DNA from: an uncultured Acidobacteriota bacterium
Lineage (GTDB): Bacteria > Acidobacteriota > Blastocatellia > Pyrinomonadales > Pyrinomonadaceae
Length of the DNA: 64,000 nt
Assembly: GCA_937871585.1 (NCBI GenBank)
Contig: CALMPJ010000044.1
Location: forward strand, 1 to 64,000
Direction: 5' to 3'
Below, in pieces: positions 8,681 to 17,176 of the stretch. The notes beneath the pieces are model-generated. The model did not search any database. It saw only the letters and a program-made list of their open reading frames with translations, and was not told the origin of the DNA. Positions within the stretch are counted from its first letter, which is position 1, and every line of letters begins with the position of its first letter. A program made the translations under genes and the position numbers.

Positions 8681-9205
8681 ATGCAGCCAAGCTATCCAAA
8701 ACTCATCTTTGCTTCGCTCGCCAGCGTTTATTTTCTCTGGATCGCATATGATCCGATGCAGGGCAGCTTTCTCGATATCGTCGATCTGCCGATACACGAA
8801 ACAGGACACTTGATCTTTCGACTTCTTGGCGAATTTGTAGGAATCGCCGGCGGTTCACTTTTCCAAGTGCTCGTGCCGATAGCGTTCGTTGGTTCCTTCA
8901 TTTGGCGAAGGCACTATTATTCCGCTGCGATCGTGTTGTTTTGGGTCGGACAGAGCATCCTGAATGTTTGGGTTTATGCCAATGATGCGGTGGTGATGCA
9001 GCTCGTCTTGCTCGGCGGGCTGACCGGCAGCGAAGGCAGTTTTCATGATTGGAACTATCTATTGACAGAGACTGGTTTGATCGGTTCGACGAAAACCGTC
9101 GCTAAGATAATTCGTTTTGCAGGTACATTTACTATAATCGTGGCAGGCATTGCTGCGGTTTATTTTTCGCTGATTCCGCAGAAAGAAAGTTTTGATGACG
9201 AATAA
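8681..9205 (+). CDS. polytopic membrane protein with HETGH motif
   Basis: A 174-residue protein with about four hydrophobic segments (around residues 8-22, 55-75, 80-100, 145-165). Between the first and second lies LPIHETGHLIFRLLGEF (about residues 37-53), an HExxH-like motif at a membrane boundary, reminiscent of M50-type intramembrane metalloproteases but without the clear second ligand motif. It starts immediately after the GNAT stop codon and overlaps the following SDR gene by 11 bases. Function unknown; a metal site is an inference. Confidence 0.7.
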   Translation: MQPSYPKLIFASLASVYFLWIAYDPMQGSFLDIVDLPIHETGHLIFRLLGEFVGIAGGSLFQVLVPIAFVGSFIWRRHYYSAAIVLFWVGQSILNVWVYANDAVVMQLVLLGGLTGSEGSFHDWNYLLTETGLIGSTKTVAKIIRFAGTFTIIVAGIAAVYFSLIPQKESFDDE

Positions 9206-9986
9206 AGTTACGCTAATTACAGGTGCATCGAGTGGCATCGGCGAAGAATTTGCACGCCGTTTGGCTCGCGACGGACACGATCTCGTCCTCGTAGCACGCT
9301 CCGAAAAGGCTCTCCACGAATTGTGCGACGAGTTGATGCTTAAGGAAAAGATCACTGCTCATTACGTCGTGCTCGATCTTTCCAAGCCTAAAGCCGCGGA
9401 AGCACTATTCGAAGAAACCGAACGCCACGGAATGCAGGTCGAGTGGCTGATCAACAACGCCGGCTTTGGTTCCGTCGGTGATTTTGCGGAACTCGAAGCG
9501 GCTCGAGAGCTTGAGATGATCGACCTAAATGTACGCTCGTTGGTCGCATTAACGCACAAGTACCTCGTCCCGATGAGAGAACGTGGCCATGGAACGATCA
9601 TCAATGTCTCAAGTGCCGCTTCGTTCCAGCCGATACCTTTCATGGCGACATATGCGGCAACCAAGGCATTTGTCTCATCATTCTCCGAAGCCATCGCCGA
9701 GGAAAACCGGCCGTATGGCATTAGAGTTTTGGCATTGTGTCCCGGCTCGACCAGTACAAATTTCTTTGCGGCATCGAATATCGAACGTCCGGTTCAAGTC
9801 AAAGGACAGCAAACTGTTGACCAAGTTGTTGATACGGCTCTGAAGGCTCTGACGAAAGGCAAAGCCAAAGTTGTTTCCGGCCTTGCCAACAAGGTTGGGG
9901 CAACGCTCGGCACTCATGTTCCGCACAAGATCTCAACACGAGCGATGGCAAAGGCTCTGCGTTCGCGTGTAAAAAAAGAAGAATGA
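9195..9986 (+). CDS. short-chain dehydrogenase/reductase
   Basis: A 263-residue SDR. The nucleotide-binding TGASSGIG (about residues 8-15), NNAG at about 90, catalytic Ser in INVSSAASFQ, and YAATK (Tyr-x-x-x-Lys) are all present, so it should be an active NAD(P)H oxidoreductase. The sequence resembles the YqjQ/DltE-like classical SDRs; the substrate is unknown. The ATG at 9195 lies within the end of the upstream membrane protein gene, and the stop overlaps the ATGA start of the next gene. Confidence 0.88.
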   Translation: MTNKVTLITGASSGIGEEFARRLARDGHDLVLVARSEKALHELCDELMLKEKITAHYVVLDLSKPKAAEALFEETERHGMQVEWLINNAGFGSVGDFAELEAARELEMIDLNVRSLVALTHKYLVPMRERGHGTIINVSSAASFQPIPFMATYAATKAFVSSFSEAIAEENRPYGIRVLALCPGSTSTNFFAASNIERPVQVKGQQTVDQVVDTALKALTKGKAKVVSGLANKVGATLGTHVPHKISTRAMAKALRSRVKKEE

Positions 9987-10813
9987 AATTCACTGTACTC
10001 GGCAGCGGCTCGACCGGCAACGCAGTGCTTATTTCCAGCGAAAAGACCAACGTCCTGGTCGACGCCGGAATGAGTGCCCGCGAGATATTGCGTCGGCTGG
10101 GCGAGGTCGGTGTCGATCATGAGCAGCTCGATGGCGTTCTGATCACACACGAACACGGCGACCACGCCGGAGGCCTTCGTGTGTTGATGTCGTCGGTGAA
10201 ATGTCCTGTATTCATTTCCGGACCGACGCTAAGTGCTTACTTTGACACACGTTCGGGCGGCACGAATGGTGATAGCGAATCTTCGAAACGGCAGAAGGCA
10301 TTGAACGAGCGAACGGTCGAGATCACTTCCGATCACGATTTCCGTATCGGCGATATAGATTTCGAACCGTTCAGCGTTCCTCATGACGCCGCAGATAATT
10401 TTGGTTTTGTTGCAAGACGCGAAGGCGTTCGGGTAGCGACGCTGATGGATTTCGGTTACTTCACCGAATTGATCAAAGAAAAGCTCCGAGGCTGCGATGC
10501 CATAGTTGTCGAATCAAATCACAGCAGCGATATGCTGCGTGCGTGTTCAGTTTATAGTTGGGATCTAAAACAACGAATAATGTCGCGAACCGGCCATTTA
10601 TCAAACGAAGACCTCGCCGATTGGCTCCAAATGGATTTCGACGGCAACGCCCGCCACGTTGTCCTCGCACATCTCTCCCAACGAGCCAACGACCATCACC
10701 TCGCCAAAATAACAGCGGAGACCGCACTCAAGATGCGATCTCCGCTATTTAGAGCCGAAACTCATATCTCGATCTCTCAGCCTAAAACACCGACTGATTG
10801 GATCAAGTTCTAA
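9983..10813 (+). CDS. MBL-fold metallo-hydrolase (YycJ/WalJ-like)
   Basis: A 276-residue metallo-beta-lactamase-fold protein. It opens MKFTVLGSGSTGNAVLI and carries THEHGDHAGG (HxHxDH metal motif, about residues 54-63), ISGP, a further histidine in VPHDAADNFGF, and HLSNEDLADWL near the C-terminus. This order matches the YycJ/WalJ branch, phosphodiesterase-like enzymes that may act in DNA processing. The start overlaps the SDR stop by four bases (ATGA). The downstream gene is convergent with no gap. Confidence 0.88.
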   Translation: MKFTVLGSGSTGNAVLISSEKTNVLVDAGMSAREILRRLGEVGVDHEQLDGVLITHEHGDHAGGLRVLMSSVKCPVFISGPTLSAYFDTRSGGTNGDSESSKRQKALNERTVEITSDHDFRIGDIDFEPFSVPHDAADNFGFVARREGVRVATLMDFGYFTELIKEKLRGCDAIVVESNHSSDMLRACSVYSWDLKQRIMSRTGHLSNEDLADWLQMDFDGNARHVVLAHLSQRANDHHLAKITAETALKMRSPLFRAETHISISQPKTPTDWIKF

Positions 10814-11725
10814 TTACTGAAGAACCACTGACGACGTTGGAGCACCATCGACAGTGTTTCCGTTCAATACGTTGCTAATATGCGAGATAAGCAGTCCGCC
10901 GCCACTCGATGAAAGGCCGGTATTGTTGGCAGTGATCATACTTGCCGAGAAACGAACCGATCCGCCGGCAAGTGACGAGATACCGGTCGTGTTGTTCGCG
11001 ATCGTACAGCGAATAACGCCCATCGTTGAGCTGGCTGCAACGAGACCCGTTGTGTTTCCATTGATGATCGAGTCGCTTATCGTAGCTTTTGTATTGCTGC
11101 TTAGGCTGAATCCGGTAGCGTTGTTACTGAGACGTGAATTGCTAACATCAACCTGCATCGTGCCACCGGTAATGAACGAGTTGATCCCGTTTCCGGTGTT
11201 GCTTCTGATCGTCGTTTTGTCGACAGAAACTTTGACCGTACCAGCCGTCGTTTCAAGCGAAATTCCGTGTTGGGTAACGCCGTCGATCACGACTTCGTCA
11301 ACGTCAACCGTATTGGCGGCGAGCACGCGAATGCCGTTGATTCCCGTTCCTGCACCGTTGATCGAGATACCACGTATCTTGAATGCTTTTTTGGTGTCGG
11401 CGGCGGCAGTTATATTGACGATCACGCCGTTGGTGCCTGCTGACAGGATCGAGCCCTGTGTGTCTTCACAATCGATCGTGATCGATTTTGTCACGGTTAC
11501 TGCTCCGTAACCTGCGGGATCGAGACAATTGATCTCGCCATTCGTCGCAGTCTTCGAAATAGCACCGGCGAATGTTTTACATGGAGCCGTACGGCTGCAC
11601 GGATTTACGTCGTCACCAACGCCCGAGACCCACGTTCTCGTTGCTTGTGCGTCTGCGATGGTCGCGAGTGCGAAAAAGGACACTGCAAAAACTAATACTT
11701 TCAAACTAACTAGATTTTTGAACAT
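10814..11725 (-). CDS. secreted right-handed beta-helix protein
   Basis: A 303-residue protein with signal peptide (FVSLKVL-type hydrophobic core ending ATIADAQ) and GGAGGAAAG upstream of the ATG. The mature region is a chain of roughly 20-25 residue Asn/Thr/Ser/Gly/Ile-rich coils (GISLETTAG, GNGINSFITGG, ATGFSLSSN, TTGLVAASS, TTGISSLAGG), typical of pectate-lyase-like parallel beta-helices. Two cysteine pairs near the N-terminus (NPCSRTAPCKTF, INCLDP, IDCEDTQG) could be disulfides. No lyase active-site residues are identifiable, so a structural or binding role is as likely as an enzymatic one. Confidence 0.8.
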   Translation of the reverse strand: MFKNLVSLKVLVFAVSFFALATIADAQATRTWVSGVGDDVNPCSRTAPCKTFAGAISKTATNGEINCLDPAGYGAVTVTKSITIDCEDTQGSILSAGTNGVIVNITAAADTKKAFKIRGISINGAGTGINGIRVLAANTVDVDEVVIDGVTQHGISLETTAGTVKVSVDKTTIRSNTGNGINSFITGGTMQVDVSNSRLSNNATGFSLSSNTKATISDSIINGNTTGLVAASSTMGVIRCTIANNTTGISSLAGGSVRFSASMITANNTGLSSSGGGLLISHISNVLNGNTVDGAPTSSVVLQ

Positions 11726-11896
11726 TACTTTCCTCCGATTCTGTTCTTAAGTTCAATACTGTCATGAGGACCTCGTGCCGCGTTGGCCGAGGACGTGTAT
11801 AAACGACGCAGACCGGCTTGGCAGTTCACGCGTTATGCTTTTCTCAAAAGCTAGACGTGAATCATATCTCTTTTTGCGGAAAATGTGTAGATTTTT

Positions 11897-12580
11897 TTAG
11901 GAAAGCACTCCGCGAAACGAGCGCCGATGCAACCGACACGGCCCGTGTTCTCGCAACGCAGCAAGGTGAACGGCGGCGCCATAGCCCTTATGTCCGGCAA
12001 ATCCGTATTTCGGGAACTCAGCATCGTGATCAGTCATAAGTCTATCTCGATAGGTTTTGGCAATGATCGAGGCGGCGGCGATCGAGGCGGAGATAGTGTC
12101 GCCCTTTATGATAGCTTTTTGCGGAAGTTGTGGGCGTTTCAGTGAAAGGGCGTCGATCAGCAAATAGTCCGCGGACGGCGAAAGCTGTTCGATGGCCCGA
12201 AGCATAGCGAGTTTAGTCGCCTCAAGGATGTTGATCTCGTCGATCTCTTCCGCCGAAGCCTCGCCGATCGCATACGTAATTGCATTGGCTTTGATCAGCT
12301 CGGTGATCGATTCACGCTTTATAGCGGACAACTTTTTCGAATCGTCGATTCCTGTCGGCAATGATTTAGAGATGTCTAAAATACAAGCCGCCGCAACGAC
12401 GGGCCCGGCGAGACAGCCGCGACCAACTTCGTCGACGCCGGCCACGTATCGATACCCTTCTGAGTATGCCTGTTGTTCGAAAGCGATACCGATACCGTTG
12501 GCAACGATATCGTCAAACAACGAAACGCGGAGCGGCGACGAGCTGTTTCGCATCTCATCTGCCGTCTCCGCGTTGTTCAT
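11897..12580 (-). CDS. rnhB: ribonuclease HII
   Basis: Removes RNA from RNA/DNA hybrids and single ribonucleotides from DNA. The 227-residue protein has AGVDEVGRGCLAGPVVAAA with the DEVGRG catalytic Asp-Glu pair (about residue 50), DSKKLS, and the later carboxylates in YLLIDAL and RDRLMTDHDAEFPKYGFAGHKGYG. The extra N-terminal 25 residues are poorly conserved and the true start may be internal. It is the last gene of the ffh-rpsP-khpA-rimM-trmD-rplS-rnhB cluster, 12 bases after rplS. Confidence 0.94.
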   Translation of the reverse strand: MNNAETADEMRNSSSPLRVSLFDDIVANGIGIAFEQQAYSEGYRYVAGVDEVGRGCLAGPVVAAACILDISKSLPTGIDDSKKLSAIKRESITELIKANAITYAIGEASAEEIDEINILEATKLAMLRAIEQLSPSADYLLIDALSLKRPQLPQKAIIKGDTISASIAAASIIAKTYRDRLMTDHDAEFPKYGFAGHKGYGAAVHLAALREHGPCRLHRRSFRGVLS

Positions 12581-12592
12581 ATGTTGATTACC

Positions 12593-12961
12593 TTACTCTG
12601 CGGCTTTCTTCTTCGTTCGCGTATCGCGCTCTTTGATACGGGCTGCCTTACCGCGAAGATCACGAAGATAGTAAAGTTTCGCGCGGCGAACTTTACCAAA
12701 GCGAACCACATCAATGTGGTCGATCACCGTCGCATGCAACGGGAAGATGCGCTCAACGCCGATGCCAAAGCTGACCTTGCGAACCGTAACGGTTTCGCGA
12801 ACGCCGCCATGTTTGCGAGCAATGCAAACCCCTTCGAACGCCTGAAGACGCTCTTTGTTGCCTTCCTTGATACGGACGTGTACACGAAGCGTGTCGCCCG
12901 GTTGAAAAGCAGGAATGTTTTCTTTTAACTGTGTCTGTTCGACAAAATCAAGTCTGTTCAT
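12593..12961 (-). CDS. rplS: 50S ribosomal protein L19 (bL19)
   Basis: A 122-residue bL19, the usual length. [24 protein letters not shown] and [19 protein letters not shown] are family hallmarks, followed by [21 protein letters not shown]. It sits at the interface of the 50S and 30S subunits. Position after trmD in the translation operon is the widely conserved bacterial order. Confidence 0.97.
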   Translation of the reverse strand: MNRLDFVEQTQLKENIPAFQPGDTLRVHVRIKEGNKERLQAFEGVCIARKHGGVRETVTVRKVSFGIGVERIFPLHATVIDHIDVVRFGKVRRAKLYYLRDLRGKAARIKERDTRTKKKAAE

Positions 12962-12987
12962 TTTTATCCTTCGGCCAGAGGTCGATC

Positions 12988-13707
12988 TTATGATCCACGT
13001 TCACCATTTTCGTTGTTTATTAGATCGGGGCGTACCGCCCGCGTCTTTTCCAGCGCCATCTGATAGCGCCATTTTTCAATTTCGGCGTGATTGCCGTTCA
13101 AAAGCACCTCGGGAACTAACATTCCCCTAAATTCGGCCGGCCGCGTATAGTGCGGACAGTCGAGCAAACCATTTGAAAACGAGTCATTCTCGGCCGACGT
13201 ATCACTGCCTAGAGCATCCGGCAACAGCCGAATAATGCTATCCGCAACAATGATCGCCGCCGGTTCGCCGCCTGATAGTACGTAGTCACCGATCGAGATC
13301 TCGTCTGTGACAAGTGCGTCGTTGACACGTTCGTCAACGCCTTCGTATCGGCCGCAGATCATTACGATGTGAGTCGCTTCATTAGCAAACTCTTTCGCTA
13401 CGATTTGCTTGAACTGCTTCCCCTGTGGCGACAGTAGTACAACTCTTGCGCCTTTCGGATACTCCGCTCGATCGCTCGTTCCAACTAAATTTTCAATCGC
13501 GGCGAATATCGGCTCGGGCTTCATCACCATTCCGTCACCGCCGCCAAACGGACGATCATCCGTCATCTTGTGCTTGTCCACGCAATACTCGCGTAGTTCG
13601 TGAACATTAACCTCGACGATGCCAGCAAGCTTTGCCCTACGAATGATGCCAAAATCGAACGCGGCACCAAAGAACTCAGGAAAGATCGTAAGAACGTCGA
13701 TTTTCAA
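12988..13707 (-). CDS. trmD: tRNA (guanine-37-N1)-methyltransferase
   Basis: SPOUT-class enzyme that makes m1G37 in tRNAs with G36G37 and prevents +1 frameshifting. 239 residues. Diagnostic blocks: [13 protein letters not shown] at the start, [17 protein letters not shown], and the knotted SAM site [12 protein letters not shown] followed by [14 protein letters not shown]. The start overlaps the end of rimM by four bases (ATGA-type coupling). Confidence 0.96.
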   Translation of the reverse strand: MKIDVLTIFPEFFGAAFDFGIIRRAKLAGIVEVNVHELREYCVDKHKMTDDRPFGGGDGMVMKPEPIFAAIENLVGTSDRAEYPKGARVVLLSPQGKQFKQIVAKEFANEATHIVMICGRYEGVDERVNDALVTDEISIGDYVLSGGEPAAIIVADSIIRLLPDALGSDTSAENDSFSNGLLDCPHYTRPAEFRGMLVPEVLLNGNHAEIEKWRYQMALEKTRAVRPDLINNENGERGS

Positions 13708-14213
13708 AACTCTAACAAGCCTTCCGGCGGGTCGATTACGATCTGCGTATTCTCAATATCGACCCTGGTGCAAATGGCCTCGGCGAATGGAATTAGATAC
13801 TCTTTTTCGCCTTTCACCACCAAGATCTCCGTTGCTCCGGTTCGCATTAGCGACGTGACAACTCCGATCGTCTCGCCCTCAACGGTTTCTACCGAACAGC
13901 CCTCAAGCTGCCAATCGAAATACTCATCAGACTCCAGCTCAACTGCCTCGGATTCATTTACACAAATATCTGCGTTTCGGAATTTTTCGGCGTCTTCGAC
14001 TCGGTCGATACCGTCGAACTTAAGCACCACTCGGCCCGATTGAAACCACGATTTCTCAAGTTTGAAACTATATGTAGTGCCATCCGAAAAGACCGCAGTA
14101 ATCGTTTCTACATCGTCAAATCGTTCAGGAAAATCCGTCACGATATCTGCGATCATTTCGCCTTTGAGTCCGCGAGGTTTTGCTACGCGAGCTATCGCAA
14201 CCAAGTCTTCCAC
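13704..14213 (-). CDS. rimM: ribosome maturation factor RimM
   Basis: A 169-residue RimM needed for maturation of the 30S head around S19. The N-terminal domain begins [16 protein letters not shown] and the PRC-barrel follows, with [15 protein letters not shown] and the C-terminal [31 protein letters not shown]. It starts at a GTG overlapping the khpA stop by one base (TAGTG), and overlaps trmD by four bases. Confidence 0.94.
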   Translation of the reverse strand: MEDLVAIARVAKPRGLKGEMIADIVTDFPERFDDVETITAVFSDGTTYSFKLEKSWFQSGRVVLKFDGIDRVEDAEKFRNADICVNESEAVELESDEYFDWQLEGCSVETVEGETIGVVTSLMRTGATEILVVKGEKEYLIPFAEAICTRVDIENTQIVIDPPEGLLEF

Positions 14214-14446
14214 TAGTCTTCGATCAGGTCGAGGTGATACCGCTTTCCGTGCTTTTGCCCTGCGGCAAACAATATACTACGGATCGCCTTCACCGTACGG
14301 CCTTCGCGTCCGATGATTCGGCCCATGTCGCTGCTTCCGACACGCACTTCGATACGGACGGCCCTGCCTTCGTCGAATTCTACGACTTCGACGGCATCAG
14401 GTTCGCCCACGAGCGAAACTACGATTCGTTCAACAGCTTCTTTCAT
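14213..14446 (-). CDS. khpA: KH-domain RNA-binding protein KhpA
   Basis: A 77-residue single KH domain protein. RVGSSDMGRIIGREGRTVKAIR contains the GxxG RNA-contact loop (GREG). Members between rpsP and rimM are the KhpA (formerly ylqC/UPF0109) family and act with KhpB/Jag in RNA binding and cell elongation control in other bacteria. The position in the operon and the length both fit. Confidence 0.93.
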   Translation of the reverse strand: MKEAVERIVVSLVGEPDAVEVVEFDEGRAVRIEVRVGSSDMGRIIGREGRTVKAIRSILFAAGQKHGKRYHLDLIED

Positions 14447-14454
14447 CGATCGAC

Positions 14455-15033
14455 CTAAGCAGCGGTTTCTTCTTCCGCAGGTGCTTCTTCAGCAGCCGGA
14501 GCTTCGTCTGCTGCAGGTGCTTCCTCGGCAACTGCTTCTTCTGCACGAGCAGCCTCCTCAGCTACAGGTGCATCGTCAGCGGCCGGAGCTTCCAGTGCTG
14601 GTGCAGCTTCGGCTTCGGCACTTGCCGCTTCCTCGGCCGCGGTAGCATCTGCGGCGGCCTTGTCAGCAGCAGCTTTTTCAGCAGCCTCAGCAGCAGCTTT
14701 CTCTGCTTCTGCCTTTCGAGCAGCTGCGCGTTCAGCTTCAGCCGTTGCCTTCTTATCGGCACGAGCCTGAAGCATTGCGGCACGCTCTTCTTCGGTCATG
14801 ACCGGATTATTCTTGATCAGGCTCTTGACTGTATCGGTCGGCTGAGCGCCGACGCCGATCCAATACTGAATGCGATCATGGTTGAGTTTGACCTCAGCCG
14901 GATCCTGCATCGGATCGTAGGTTCCTACGTTCTCAAGATACTTTCCGTCGCGCTTTGAACGCTTTTCTTTAACTACCAGGCGATAGAAAGGCTTACCTTT
15001 CGCGCCCATTCTCATTAGACTTATTGCTAGCAT
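14455..15033 (-). CDS. rpsP: 30S ribosomal protein S16 with long Ala/Glu-rich tail
   Basis: The first about 85 residues are a normal bS16 core (LMRMGAKGKPFYRLVVKEKR, YLENVGTYDPMQDP, IQYWIGVGAQPTDTV). Residues about 86-192 form a low-complexity extension of Ala, Glu, Lys and Pro, first likely helical (AEAERAAARKAEAEKAAAE) and then acidic (APAADEAPAAEEAPAEEE). The usual protein is 80-95 residues, so this one is about twice normal size. Ala/Glu tails on S16 occur in some phyla; whether the tail stays on the ribosome cannot be judged from sequence. It lies directly after ffh in the operon. Confidence 0.94.
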   Translation of the reverse strand: MLAISLMRMGAKGKPFYRLVVKEKRSKRDGKYLENVGTYDPMQDPAEVKLNHDRIQYWIGVGAQPTDTVKSLIKNNPVMTEEERAAMLQARADKKATAEAERAAARKAEAEKAAAEAAEKAAADKAAADATAAEEAASAEAEAAPALEAPAADDAPVAEEAARAEEAVAEEAPAADEAPAAEEAPAEEETAA

Positions 15034-15074
15034 AATTGTCGTATTCGAGAGGTTGATTCAGCTTTTTGCCGAGA

Positions 15075-16571
15075 TCAACGTCGTTTCTTGTGTCTTTTCT
15101 TTTTCCTTAAGTTACTTTTCGACGAACCATATGATTCGTCATCCGAATAATCTATCGCTGAACCGCTGCCGAGCATCCCAAGCGGATTTCCGCCGCCGCC
15201 GAGCAAACCGCCGAGGCCGCCTGCTAGACCACCGGCCATGCCGCGTGCCATTTTTCCGAAAAGCCCGCCGCGATTCATTTGAACCATCATTTTCCGCATC
15301 TGTTCGTACTGACGCAGTAGCTGGTTCACTTCCGAAATTGTAGAGCCCGAACCACCGGCGATGCGCGTTTTGCGGCTGGCGTCGATGATCTTATGATCGT
15401 TCCTTTCCGAACGCGTCATCGAACCGATGATCGCCTCGGTGCGTTTCATTTGGTGATCGACCTGCTCCGACTGCTCGTCCGACATTTGCATGCCGCCGGT
15501 CATTTGTTCGGGGAGCATCTTCATTAGCTTGGACATCGAGCCGAGCTTTTTGAATTGACCGAGCTGGTTGCGAAAATCTTCGAGCGTGAACTGATTGCTC
15601 GTCATTTTTCGCAGAGATTCTTGAGCTTCCTGTTCGTCGATCTTGCCTTGGACTTCCTCGATCAAGCTGAGAACGTCGCCCATACCGAGAATTCGCTGGG
15701 CAATTCTGTCCGGATAAAAAGGCTCGATCGCGTCGTATTTTTCGCCGACGCCGACGAATTTCACCGGCTGACCGATGACCTGTCTGATCGACAAAGCCGC
15801 ACCGCCGCGGGCGTCGCCGTCCATTTTGGTGAGCACAACGCCCGTGATGCCAACGCGTTCGTGGAACACCTGCGCCGAATTCACAGCGTCCTGCCCGGTC
15901 ATCGCATCGGCGACGAACAGCACCTCGATCGGCTTGGTTTCGGCCTTGATCTGCTCAAGCTCGACCATCAACTCATCGTCCACGTGCAGACGTCCTGCCG
16001 TGTCGATCATGAGCGTGTCGTAGCCCATTTCCTGAGCGTATTTGTTCGCACCGCGAACGAGCGTCATCGGGTCGTCCGTCTCCGGAGCCTCATAAACAGG
16101 CACTCCGACGGCGTCGCCGACGACTTTCAGCTGTGCACGAGCGGCGGGACGATAAACGTCAACCGACACGAGCAAAGGCTTCCTTTCCTGATTATCGCTA
16201 AGCCAACGCGAGATCTTTCCTGTCGAAGTCGTCTTACCCGAACCCTGCAGCCCGACGATCATCACGACGTTTGGCGTTTTATTAGTAAACACCAGCCGCG
16301 AAGACGTGCCGCCCATCAACGCCGAAAGCTCGTCATAGACGATCTTTACGACCTGTTCGTGCGGCTTCAGGCCGTTCCAGACCTCTTCGCCCTCGGCTTT
16401 GACACGGACAGATTCGACAAAATCCTTAGCGACCTTGTAGTTAACGTCCGCCTCAAGCAGCGCCATCCGGATCTCACGCAAAGCTGCATCGACATGCTCA
16501 GGCGTGAGCTTGCCCTGGCCGCGTAAATTTCGCAACGTCAGCTTCAGTTTATCGGACAACGATTCGAACAT
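15075..16571 (-). CDS. ffh: signal recognition particle protein Ffh
   Basis: The 498-residue SRP54-type GTPase binds 4.5S RNA and signal peptides on nascent membrane proteins. N domain: MFESLSDKLKLTLRNLRGQG. G domain: GLQGSGKTTSTGKIS P-loop, DVYRPAARAQL, DTAGRLHVD, TKMDGDARGG. M domain: methionine-rich MSKLMKMLPEQMTGGMQM and RTRIAGGSGSTISEVNQLL. The C-terminus has a Gly-rich stretch and a basic tail. The start at 16571 is chosen because MFESLSDKL is the family start; seven extra codons are open upstream. First gene of the translation operon. Confidence 0.96.
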   Translation of the reverse strand: MFESLSDKLKLTLRNLRGQGKLTPEHVDAALREIRMALLEADVNYKVAKDFVESVRVKAEGEEVWNGLKPHEQVVKIVYDELSALMGGTSSRLVFTNKTPNVVMIVGLQGSGKTTSTGKISRWLSDNQERKPLLVSVDVYRPAARAQLKVVGDAVGVPVYEAPETDDPMTLVRGANKYAQEMGYDTLMIDTAGRLHVDDELMVELEQIKAETKPIEVLFVADAMTGQDAVNSAQVFHERVGITGVVLTKMDGDARGGAALSIRQVIGQPVKFVGVGEKYDAIEPFYPDRIAQRILGMGDVLSLIEEVQGKIDEQEAQESLRKMTSNQFTLEDFRNQLGQFKKLGSMSKLMKMLPEQMTGGMQMSDEQSEQVDHQMKRTEAIIGSMTRSERNDHKIIDASRKTRIAGGSGSTISEVNQLLRQYEQMRKMMVQMNRGGLFGKMARGMAGGLAGGLGGLLGGGGNPLGMLGSGSAIDYSDDESYGSSKSNLRKKKRHKKRR

Positions 16572-16607
16572 ACAGATACACTTCTCCGACAATAGTCGAA
16601 ACTATAA

Positions 16608-16636
16608 ATACTAGTGTTTGCGCTATTTAGTGTCAA
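16608..16636 (-). promoter_or_regulatory. sigma70-type promoter of the ffh operon
   Basis: On the minus strand TTGACA (16631-16636) is followed after exactly 17 bases by TAGTAT (16608-16613). The predicted start lies about 30 bases upstream of the ffh ATG. Perfect -35 and optimal spacing make this the best promoter candidate for the seven-gene translation cluster. Confidence 0.7.
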
Positions 16637-16661
16637 CCAACGCGCGCCGTTTGCACGCGCT

Positions 16662-16685
16662 GAAGCGCCGCATTTACGGCGCTTC
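16662..16685. repeat. perfect 9-bp stem hairpin
   Basis: GAAGCGCCG (16662-16670) pairs perfectly with CGGCGCTTC (16677-16685) around a six-base loop. It lies just upstream of the ffh promoter and has no T-tract on either side, so it is not a standard terminator. It may be a small palindromic repeat unit. Confidence 0.5.
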
Positions 16686-16701
16686 GTCTAATCTGTTGCA
16701 G

Positions 16702-16816
16702 AAGCCCGCACGATAGTAAGGGCGTAACACTCAACACTCTCAAACGGCTCTTTCACGTCATCGCGGAGCGTCGTTCTACTGGAGTACACATTACGCCCTT
16801 GCTAACATGCGGGCTT
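16702..16816. repeat. REP-like inverted pair, family B
   Basis: Two 26-base arms in opposite orientation (16702-16727 and 16791-16816) match at most positions: AAGCCCGCA...AAGGGCGTAA against the reverse complement of TTACGCCCTTG...GCGGGCTT. Each arm can itself fold through GCCC/GGGC. The 63-base spacer shows no gene. This is the architecture of a REP doublet (REPIN/BIME-like). A degenerate half copy lies at 21762-21782. Confidence 0.65.
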
Positions 16817-17093
16817 TGGCATTGAATGCCCCCGGATCGCCCCTGTTCCCTCGCCCCTCGCCCCCTTTCCCGCCCGGCGACACCGCGGCGCTTCGCAAAC
16901 CACCCACGGCACCCCGCGGCACGAAGTGCCTAATGCCCGGCGAATTTCCCCTCGACACCACCCACAACGCCGGACCAGAGTGCCGAATCCCAAGCTCACG
17001 ACGGCCCCACCAACCTCCAACGCCCACAATCCTAGCCACATCTGTCGCCGTTCGAATAGCCGCGAACGGACCACACGCGTCTCGCGTTCCCTA
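16817..17093. other. GC-rich intergenic stretch without recognisable gene
   Basis: This is strongly C-rich on the plus strand (runs of CCC and CGCC) and open in several frames on both strands simply because AT-rich stop codons are rare. None of those frames has a Shine-Dalgarno, plausible start or family resemblance. It separates the conserved translation operon from the accessory island. Confidence 0.55.
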
Positions 17094-17121
17094 TTGACAA
17101 AAATTCAAACAGGCGTATTAT
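17094..17121 (+). promoter_or_regulatory. sigma70-type promoter at left edge of accessory island
   Basis: TTGACA (17094-17099), 16-base spacer, TATTAT (17116-17121). This is among the best promoter matches in the window. It points rightwards to the 74-codon ORF at 17177 and then the tandem nuclease gene at 17477, with no obvious terminator between. Confidence 0.65.
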
Positions 17122-17176
17122 CGTCATACCGCAAATCTTCACGGTAATTTACACATTTGGAGGTTCATCGCACCCT

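Noticed and set aside
16807-17147. Several 70-95 codon frames on both strands in the C-rich gap after ffh
   Set aside because: All result from low stop-codon density in GC-rich DNA; no Shine-Dalgarno, no recognisable motif, composition dominated by Pro/Arg/Ala.
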